In this document: piece after piece, positions 6,782 through 12,296 of the stretch
How the letters are laid out: every line of letters begins with the position of its first letter
Numbering within the stretch: the first letter of the stretch is position 1
DNA from: Chloroflexota bacterium
GTDB taxonomy: Bacteria > Chloroflexota > Anaerolineae > UBA1429
NCBI GenBank assembly: GCA_012513595.1
Contig: JAAZBY010000291.1
Span: forward strand, 1-12,296
Reading direction: 5' to 3'
Length of the DNA: 12,296 nt
Program-made: the position numbers and the translations under genes
The notes under the pieces: generated by a model
What the model saw: only the letters and a program-made list of their open reading frames with translations
Told to the model about the DNA's origin: nothing
Database searches by the model: none

Positions 6782-8308
6782 CTACTCTCTGACCCTGTAG
6801 AGATCATAGGGCCCGCTGGTGTGCTCGAGGATGCAGCACCCCTGAGCGAGATACCCGTCGTAGATGCCGGTCCACTTGGCGAACGGACCGACCACCAGGA
6901 AGCCAGGCCTGTACGCAGCCGGCGCGTACTGCATGGTTACCGCGTCGCCGAACTGCGTCCAGGCGGTGTAGCGGTCCACCCAGTCGTTGGTCGGGTGGTG
7001 GTAGGTGAGGTCCGTGAGGGCATCGAGCTCCCACTCCCACGATTCGACCACGACCGTCCGGTCCACCGCAGTGGTGATATAGTCGGCAAAGGTCTGGGCA
7101 AAGCGGTCCGGCCGGGCCACCACCTGGGCTGCCTGCTCGAGGAGCCCCCCCAGGCCCCAGCAGAAGGCCACCAGCAGCACCGCAGCCAGGCCGGCAAACC
7201 GAAGGCGCACCCCGCGCCCAGACCAGTTGGCTGGCCCCCGGTACTCTCTCAGGCGCCCTACGGCGGCGAGCGCCGCGCGCCCGGTAAGGAGCAGCCCGAT
7301 CAGATAGGGGTCCAGGGCGTAGCGCGGCCAGCCCACCGAGGCCAACAGGTACCAGCACACCCAAATGGGCAGCAGGACGACGAGGAGCAGCTCCGCGTGC
7401 GCCTGGCCCCTTTCTTTCCAACACCTCCAGGCGGCATAGGCCCAGGCTGGGGCCACAAAAAGCGCCATCCCCGAGCGCACCAGGTACCAGGCGCTGCCCG
7501 GAATGCGCATCGACCGGAAGGCCATGATCGTGACGCGGGAACTGCTGCGCAGCGCCGCGACGTGGGCGGCAAACCCCGCCGGGCCTAACGTCACCGCCTG
7601 CACCGCCAGCCAGGCCGCCAGGACCGCTGCGGCCCCCAACCCGGCATACAGGGCGGGGCGCCATCCCGCCGCGCGCAGGGTCAGGGCGCTCAGAAGGGCA
7701 TAGGCCAGCAGCGCCGCGCCGACGACGTAGTACTGGCTTTTCGTGACCATGGCCAGGCCGAACAGGGCTCCGGCGAGCACCGACCAGAGCGGCCTACGCC
7801 GTTCGAGCCCCTGCACCCAGAAGAGATAGCCGCCTAGAAAGTAGGCCAGGGCGGGGATGTTCCCCAGCGCCTGCCGCCCATAGAAGAGGAACCCCTGCGC
7901 CGGCACCGCCAACAGCAGTCCCAGCGAGATGAGGGCGGCGGCCTCGCCGTAGAGCCTTTTGGCCAGCCAAGCGAACAGGAACGCCGCCACGAGCACGGTG
8001 GCGGCCATCACCAGCCGGGCCTGCAGCAGCCCGGCGCCAACTACGGCAAAGGCTGCTGCGATGGGCACGACCACGCCAGGCCCGTTGGCCAGGAGGGGTT
8101 GGTCCAGCGGGCGGAAGCCCTCGGACGAGCGCAGCGCGTAGCGGCCAAAGGTCACCAGGTTGGCGGCCCCCTGCAAGACAAAGCCCTCGTCCAGCCAGGT
8201 CGCCGGATAGTTGGGCTGCTGGTAGATGCTTAGGAAGGCCAGCAGCACGATCGCCGCGCACCAGGCCACGCGGCGCCTCATCGCCCCGCCCCTTGCTGCC
8301 GCGCTCAT
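6782..8308 (-). CDS. GT-C fold membrane glycosyltransferase (PMT/ArnT-like)
   Basis: The 508-residue multi-spanning protein has the layout of polyprenyl-phosphate-sugar-dependent glycosyltransferases. The first helix (about 12-28) is followed by an outside loop with an acidic pair in WLDEGF (38-43), where this superfamily carries its catalytic Asp. Hydrophobic helices follow near 79-118, 124-140, 151-166, 176-190, 196-210, 218-240, 273-293, 306-325, 332-350 and 370-390. YGRQALGNIPALAYFL (143-158) and TKSQYYV (189-195) resemble conserved loops of the PMT_2 group. The last 110 residues form a soluble outside domain. It probably transfers a sugar from a lipid-phosphate donor to a lipid-linked glycan or protein outside the membrane; acceptor and sugar cannot be read from sequence. 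The start ATG overlaps the stop of the preceding gene (ATGA), indicating coupling; ATG 8281 is an alternative. A purine-rich GGGGGGA lies just upstream. Confidence 0.82.
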   Translation of the reverse strand: MSAAARGGAMRRRVAWCAAIVLLAFLSIYQQPNYPATWLDEGFVLQGAANLVTFGRYALRSSEGFRPLDQPLLANGPGVVVPIAAAFAVVGAGLLQARLVMAATVLVAAFLFAWLAKRLYGEAAALISLGLLLAVPAQGFLFYGRQALGNIPALAYFLGGYLFWVQGLERRRPLWSVLAGALFGLAMVTKSQYYVVGAALLAYALLSALTLRAAGWRPALYAGLGAAAVLAAWLAVQAVTLGPAGFAAHVAALRSSSRVTIMAFRSMRIPGSAWYLVRSGMALFVAPAWAYAAWRCWKERGQAHAELLLVVLLPIWVCWYLLASVGWPRYALDPYLIGLLLTGRAALAAVGRLREYRGPANWSGRGVRLRFAGLAAVLLVAFCWGLGGLLEQAAQVVARPDRFAQTFADYITTAVDRTVVVESWEWELDALTDLTYHHPTNDWVDRYTAWTQFGDAVTMQYAPAAYRPGFLVVGPFAKWTGIYDGYLAQGCCILEHTSGPYDLYRVRE

Positions 8309-10272
8309 GGTCCCCCCAGCCGCTGGCGCGCCAGCCGCACGCCCAGCGCGGCATCCTCACTACCAGGGTCCAGCAGCAACACGGCCGTGCCCGCGTCCAG
8401 AGCGCGCTGCCAATCGCCATAGGCGTAGTAGCGCTTCCACAGCTGCCAGAGGAGGCGCGGCACCCCCCAGGGCTCCCCGCGCACTACCTCGGCCGCCCGG
8501 GTGGGGTCGCCGGTGGCGACCAGGGCATCCCCCAGGAGCAGACGCGTGACCGAGCCCCGCTGGCCGCCGGCCCAGGCCGCCTCCATGTGCGCCAACGCCT
8601 CGCCGTAGGCGCCGCGGGAGAGGGCCACGGCGGCCAGACGCTCCCGCGCCGTGGCCTGCCGCGGGTCAGCGGCCAGCGCCCTCTCAAACAGGGCCGTGGC
8701 GGGACCCAGGTCCACCTCCTGCCGGACGGCGTCCACAGTGTGCTCTTCGAACTGCTCTTGATCGTAGACGCCGAGTTCGGCCCGCGCCTGGGCAACGGCG
8801 CCGAGGTTCGCGTAGAACGCCGCCCGGGCCGTAGGCCAGCAGAGGAGGATCGTCACCGCCGCCGCCGCCAGCCCCGCCGGAACGCACCAGCGCGCCGGGC
8901 CGCGCCGCTTCTCGTCCACCTCGCCCCGTTGCCAGGAGGACGTCGCCAGGAGCAGCCCGAAGGGCACCCACAGGAACAGCATCGCCCGGCTCTCGTAGAG
9001 GACGTCATCCACCAGGCCGTGGGCCAGGCCGACCAGCAGGCTGGCAACGGCCGCCTCCACCACCCAAGAGGTCGGCCCGCTACCCCGGCGCAGCTGCCGG
9101 AGGGCCATGGCCAGCGCAGCGCCCACCAGCCAGGCCAGGCCCAGCAGGCCCAGCACCCCCTGCTCGATCAGGACGTCGAGAAACAGGTTGTGCGCGTGCG
9201 GCACATAGCCAACGTGGATGAGCAGCGCATAGACCGAGAACTGCATCGGGAAGGTGCCCAGGCCGGCCCCGGTGAAAAAGCAGTCGCGCGCCAGGACGGC
9301 CGCGGTGGCCATCAGTGAGGCCCTGTTCCGCAACCCCTCGACGCCCGGCAGGTCCGCCACGCCGCTCGCCAGGGCCATCAGCGCCACGGCGCCGACTACC
9401 AGCAGGGGCAGGGCGCCGAGGGCCAGGACCGTCGTCCGCCTGCCGATCGCCGCATCGGGAGCCCCTGCGCCGCGCCTTCGCCCGGTTCGCCAGAGCGCCC
9501 ACAGAACCCCGACCGCGGCCAGCGCAACCCAGGCGCCGCGCGATCTACTGATCAGGACGGTCAGCCCCGCCAGGCCCGCACACGCCGTCCACAGAACAGT
9601 GAGCGGCCATACGGCGCGCCCACCGCCGGCCCGAGGGCCCCCCGAAGGCCGCAGCGTGGTGAGCAGCGGAACGTACAGCGGCAGAAAGAGCGCCGCGAGC
9701 CCGCCCGCCGAGTTGGCGTTCATCCCGAAGGAAGGCAGCCCCCCGAGCAGGCGGCCCACAGCCCTGGCCACTCCCCCAGCGGGCCCGCCCGCGCCAAGCA
9801 GCAGCCCCGACAGGCCACCGGCCAGGAAGGCCACGGCTATCCCGGCGGCCGCCAGCCCCAACCCCGCCAGCACAACGTACAGGCGGGCCGGATCTGGCTG
9901 GTGCGCGATGGCCCAACACAGGCCCACGGCGGTGAGAATGCGCCAGGCCTTCAGCCAGGCCAGCGCTGGGTCGTACGCCGCCCAGACGGAGACGCCCGCC
10001 GAGATGAGGAACAGCCCCAACGGCAGCGCCATCGGCGAGCGCCACCAGGCGCGCAAGGTCCTGCGCCACTGCAGGAGCCACAACCCGGCCAGCAGCCCGG
10101 CCGACCAGGGCAGCGTGGCCAGGGCGCCCCCCCAGGGGCCCTCCTCCGGCAGGTACCAGACCGCGGCCACAGCCAGGGCGAGCACCACGTCGGCCAGGGG
10201 GAGGGCCCGCCGGGCCGCCGCCAGCCATCCCCCGCCGAGGGCGACCCGCTCCGGCCCTACGATCGCGCCCAT
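8305..10272 (-). CDS. O-antigen ligase/polymerase family protein (Wzy_C) with TPR-like tail
   Basis: The 655-residue product has about ten or more membrane helices between residues 25 and 480. It carries family landmarks: NANSAGG (185-191), SRSRGAW (242-248), GLGTFPMQF (337-345) and PHAHNLFLDVLIEQGVLG (358-375), the His-containing outside loop typical of Wzy_C/WaaL-type enzymes. The C-terminal 170 residues are soluble, with TPR-like helices (about 522-567, 576-600 and 615-640), a common extension in this family. It should join lipid-linked glycan to an acceptor (ligase) or to another glycan (polymerase) on the outer face of the membrane. With an ABC exporter in the same operon, ligation is the more natural reading, but sequence cannot decide. 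The ATG at 10272 has GGAAAG with a 6-base spacer and overlaps the radical SAM stop by 16 bases; a frame extending to 10398 is discarded. The stop overlaps the next start (ATGA). Confidence 0.85.
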   Translation of the reverse strand: MGAIVGPERVALGGGWLAAARRALPLADVVLALAVAAVWYLPEEGPWGGALATLPWSAGLLAGLWLLQWRRTLRAWWRSPMALPLGLFLISAGVSVWAAYDPALAWLKAWRILTAVGLCWAIAHQPDPARLYVVLAGLGLAAAGIAVAFLAGGLSGLLLGAGGPAGGVARAVGRLLGGLPSFGMNANSAGGLAALFLPLYVPLLTTLRPSGGPRAGGGRAVWPLTVLWTACAGLAGLTVLISRSRGAWVALAAVGVLWALWRTGRRRGAGAPDAAIGRRTTVLALGALPLLVVGAVALMALASGVADLPGVEGLRNRASLMATAAVLARDCFFTGAGLGTFPMQFSVYALLIHVGYVPHAHNLFLDVLIEQGVLGLLGLAWLVGAALAMALRQLRRGSGPTSWVVEAAVASLLVGLAHGLVDDVLYESRAMLFLWVPFGLLLATSSWQRGEVDEKRRGPARWCVPAGLAAAAVTILLCWPTARAAFYANLGAVAQARAELGVYDQEQFEEHTVDAVRQEVDLGPATALFERALAADPRQATARERLAAVALSRGAYGEALAHMEAAWAGGQRGSVTRLLLGDALVATGDPTRAAEVVRGEPWGVPRLLWQLWKRYYAYGDWQRALDAGTAVLLLDPGSEDAALGVRLARQRLGGP

Positions 10273-11951
10273 CCCAGGCTTTCCAGGCCGATCTCGACGG
10301 TGGCGCGCAGGAGCGTGGGGCTGGCCACGAGCATCTCCAGGTAGGTAGCCAGCGGACCTGGGCGCAGGGCCCATTCGCGGAACGCCCGGCGCGCCCAACG
10401 CTCGAGGTCCTCCGCCTTGAGGTTCGGGTAATCGAGGACCGTGGAGCGGTCCATGTCCACGTCCTCCCAGCGCACTCCGGGGCGGAACCAGCCGTTCTCC
10501 ACCACATCAAAGAAGAAGGGCGTGCCCGGGTGTGGCGCGGCGATGTGAAAGAGGGCCAGGTCCAGCGGCAGATCCTTGGCGAAGCGGATCGTCTTGCGAA
10601 TAGTCTCCTCGGTCTCGCCGGGCAGCCCGATCACGAAATAGCCCCAGTTGCGAATGCCCGCCGCGCGCGACCAGCCCAGCGCCTGGCGCACCCCCTCCAG
10701 CGAGGTGCCCTTGTGCATCCGCTGGAGCATCGCCTCATCGCCCGATTCGATGCCCCAGGAGATCATCCAGCACCCCGCGCGCCGCATCAGGCCGAGCATC
10801 TCCTGATCCACATAGTCCACGCGGCTGTTGCAGGTCCAGCGGATGGGCAGGCGCCTCTCTATGATCCCCTCGCAGATGCCCATCACGTGGGCCCGGTCCA
10901 CGGTGAACAGGTCCGCGTACATGTGGATGCTGTGCACCCCCAGCCCCACGAGCCCCTCGATCTCCTCGAGGACGCTCTGCGGAGAGCGGTAGCGCACGGC
11001 CCGCCCGTAAGAGACGTGCTTGATGCAGAAGCGGCACCCCCCGGGGCAGCCGCGGCTGGTGACCACAAAGGCGTACGGCCCGCGCACCAAGGGCGCCCGG
11101 TAACGCGCCAGCGGCAGCAGCGCATGGCGCGGCAGGGGCAGATCGTCGAGGTTGGCGATCAGGGGGCGGTCCTCGTTGATCACCACTTGCTGCCCATGGC
11201 GCCAGGCCAGCCCCTTGATCCTGGCCAGCGCCGCCTCGGGCGGCGCGTCGGCCGGGGCGTCCTCGCACCAGAGAGGCGTCCAGGCCGGGTCCGCCCCGGT
11301 GAAGAGCGTCCGCAGGCACCGGGCGAAGGCCGGCTCCAGCCCCGGCCACCAGCCGTCGGCCGCATCGGCATGGCCGGCGCCCGGAGCGTTCTGCCAGTCG
11401 AGGGTATCGACGAGCTCCCGCAGGGTCAGCTCCGGCTCCCCGCGCAGCACATAGTCGAGGGCCGGGAAGGCACGCATCGTCGCCGCGGGCATGGGCGTCA
11501 CATGGGTGCCAAAGGTGATCGTAGTGGCCCCCAAGGCCTTGGACAGGAACACCCCGTACATGTCGTTCTGCAGGGTGGGGGCCGTCACCTGGGTGACGTA
11601 GTAGCGCGGCCGCTTGGCTCGCAGCAGGCTGGCAAAGGCCTCCCAGGTCATCCGTGCAGGGATGGCATCCACCACGTCCACGGTCCGGTCAGGGAAGAGC
11701 GCCGCCAGTTGTGCCAGGCTGACCTGCGGCCAGATCATCCCTTCCCGCGAGCGGCGCCCCACGCGGTGCTGGCTGCGGATCCAGATGCCGCGGTCGGGCG
11801 CCGGGGGGTTCACGAAGAGAATGTCCACCGCGCCGGCCGGGCGCAGCGCTGCCTGGCCCTCCAGGGCCTCGTCGGCCAGGGGGAAGCGCACGGCACGCGC
11901 CGCCGCGCGACGCCCCTCGCCGGCAGGGCCAGAGCCCTCGGGCCCGCTCAC
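10257..11951 (-). CDS. Radical SAM protein with B12-binding-type N-terminal domain
   Basis: In the 564-residue product, a polar low-complexity lead (1-38) precedes a B12-binding-like Rossmann domain (about 40-180) with ILFVNPPAPD, TFGTHVTPMP and RGEPELTLREL. I see no DxHxxG motif, so cobalamin, if bound, would lack that His ligand, as in many class B radical SAM proteins. A variable stretch (about 185-245) separates it from the radical SAM barrel, with the cluster motif CPGGCRFC (C302, C306, C309), the WGIESGDE segment (399-406) and GYFVIGLPGETEETI (437-451). The family includes methylases and other C-C or C-P bond-forming enzymes. Here it probably modifies a lipid or glycan of the operon product, but the substrate is unknown. 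GTG 11951 overlaps the preceding TGA (GTGA) and has GAGGG with a 7-base spacer. The frame extends to 12086, but that part lies over the upstream gene and looks non-coding. Confidence 0.88.
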   Translation of the reverse strand: MSGPEGSGPAGEGRRAAARAVRFPLADEALEGQAALRPAGAVDILFVNPPAPDRGIWIRSQHRVGRRSREGMIWPQVSLAQLAALFPDRTVDVVDAIPARMTWEAFASLLRAKRPRYYVTQVTAPTLQNDMYGVFLSKALGATTITFGTHVTPMPAATMRAFPALDYVLRGEPELTLRELVDTLDWQNAPGAGHADAADGWWPGLEPAFARCLRTLFTGADPAWTPLWCEDAPADAPPEAALARIKGLAWRHGQQVVINEDRPLIANLDDLPLPRHALLPLARYRAPLVRGPYAFVVTSRGCPGGCRFCIKHVSYGRAVRYRSPQSVLEEIEGLVGLGVHSIHMYADLFTVDRAHVMGICEGIIERRLPIRWTCNSRVDYVDQEMLGLMRRAGCWMISWGIESGDEAMLQRMHKGTSLEGVRQALGWSRAAGIRNWGYFVIGLPGETEETIRKTIRFAKDLPLDLALFHIAAPHPGTPFFFDVVENGWFRPGVRWEDVDMDRSTVLDYPNLKAEDLERWARRAFREWALRPGPLATYLEMLVASPTLLRATVEIGLESLGWARS

Positions 11952-12296
11952 CCTGCGGCCCTCATGTCGGCGTCGGCCAGGGCCTGGCGACGGCTGAGCT
12001 CCCCGAGGACGCGCATCAACACCCAGAACAGGACGAGTTGCAGACCCAACAGGATGAGCATCGCCCCCGCCGTGAGGTAAAGCCACAGCCGCTCAATGGC
12101 CCAGCCGCGCAGGGCCAGGCCCAGGCTTGCCGCGCTGACGCCGATCCCCGCCAGCGCCGCGACCGTCCCGATCCACCAGAAATGGCGATCCAGCGGCTCG
12201 CGAAAAAGGGGGCGGCCGAACAGCCCCTGCCGCACCGGCCGCCGGTGAAAGAGCGACACGAGGACGTTGAACGTCGTCCCCAGGCCCAGCAGGTCG
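11948..12296 (-). CDS. Probable DPM1-type family 2 glycosyltransferase, C-terminal part
   Basis: The last 115 residues of a gene entering from the right edge are visible; the frame is open at the edge and stops at TGA 11950-11948. After a basic segment (HRRPVRQGLFGRPLFREPLD) come two strong hydrophobic helices (visible residues about 42-62 and 70-97) and a charged tail ending MRAAG. This matches the C-terminal end of polyprenyl-phosphate hexose synthases, where an interface segment and two helices follow the catalytic domain. That domain lies outside the window, so the call rests on tail style and on the neighbouring GT-C enzyme, which needs a polyprenyl-phosphate sugar. Another small membrane protein or polysaccharide-chain protein is possible. 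A GTG at 12259 could serve as an internal start, but the frame continues coherently upstream of it (GLGTTFNVL), so a longer gene is favoured. It overlaps the radical SAM start by four bases. Confidence 0.6.
   Translation of the reverse strand, partial: DLLGLGTTFNVLVSLFHRRPVRQGLFGRPLFREPLDRHFWWIGTVAALAGIGVSAASLGLALRGWAIERLWLYLTAGAMLILLGLQLVLFWVLMRVLGELSRRQALADADMRAAG

Noticed and set aside
10273..10398. N-terminal extension of the Wzy_C gene to 10398
   Set aside because: The added 42 residues overlap the conserved 3' part of the radical SAM gene and have no membrane or family features; ATG 10272 has an SD.
10530..12080. Long + strand ORF of 516 residues opposite the radical SAM gene
   Set aside because: Same kind of antisense shadow; it crosses the boundary between two well-supported minus-strand genes and shows no domain.
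11952..12086. N-terminal extension of the radical SAM gene to 12086
   Set aside because: It is Pro/Gly/Arg-rich shadow sequence over the membrane-helix region of the upstream gene. The GTGA junction at 11951 has a proper SD.
1..12296. tRNA, rRNA, insertion sequence or prophage signals
   Set aside because: No such genes, terminal inverted repeats or transposase-like frames were seen; the window is filled by one operon.

Overview
The window is very GC-rich DNA in which every credible gene lies on the minus strand, so transcription runs from right (12296) to left (1). The genes are packed end to end: GTGA, ATGA and TGATG overlaps, a 16-base overlap, and gaps of only 33-36 bases. This looks like one long operon for making, polymerising or ligating, and exporting a surface polysaccharide. 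The gene mix (B12-type radical SAM protein, Wzy/WaaL-like protein, GT-C membrane glycosyltransferase, large C-terminally anchored BNR-repeat proteins, Wzm/Wzt exporter) and base composition suggest an environmental Chloroflexota (Anaerolineae-like) bacterium. That assignment is inference from general familiarity, not from a marker gene.

Layout in transcription order: (1) the C-terminal end of a probable family 2 (DPM1-type) glycosyltransferase with two membrane helices, cut by the window edge (11948-12296); (2) a B12-binding-domain radical SAM enzyme (10257-11951); (3) an O-antigen ligase/polymerase-family membrane protein with a TPR-like tail (8305-10272); (4) a GT-C glycosyltransferase (6782-8308); (5) and (6) two secreted, C-terminally membrane-anchored proteins built of BNR/Asp-box beta-propeller repeats, without visible sialidase catalytic motifs (4001-6745 and 2390-3967); (7) the ABC-2 permease Wzm (1603-2382); (8) the ATPase Wzt with a C-terminal glycan-recognition domain (347-1603); (9) the start of an unrecognised conserved-looking gene running off the left edge (1-164).

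A plausible joint role is as follows. The GT2 enzyme charges a polyprenyl phosphate with a sugar, the GT-C enzyme uses that donor outside the membrane, Wzm/Wzt export a lipid-linked glycan recognised by the Wzt C-terminal domain, and the Wzy_C-family protein polymerises or ligates it. The two propeller proteins are probably displayed at the cell surface, perhaps binding the polymer. The radical SAM enzyme would add an unusual modification.

The most unusual element is a tandem array of a 19-base unit (about 6.5 copies, 244-367) between wzt and the last gene. The stop codon of wzt lies inside it. In the mRNA sense each unit carries an SD-like GAGGA, a 5-base spacer and an ATG. Because 19 is not a multiple of 3, an ATG in one unit opens a 13-codon mini-ORF ending at a TGA that overlaps the ATG two units further on (ATGA). 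The chain that begins at the wzt stop ends in a 35-codon ORF whose stop lies two bases before the next gene's ATG. Removing exactly six units (114 bases, 38 codons) would join wzt in frame to that same stop. The array therefore looks like an expansion that cut the wzt tail short and left a possible translational relay.
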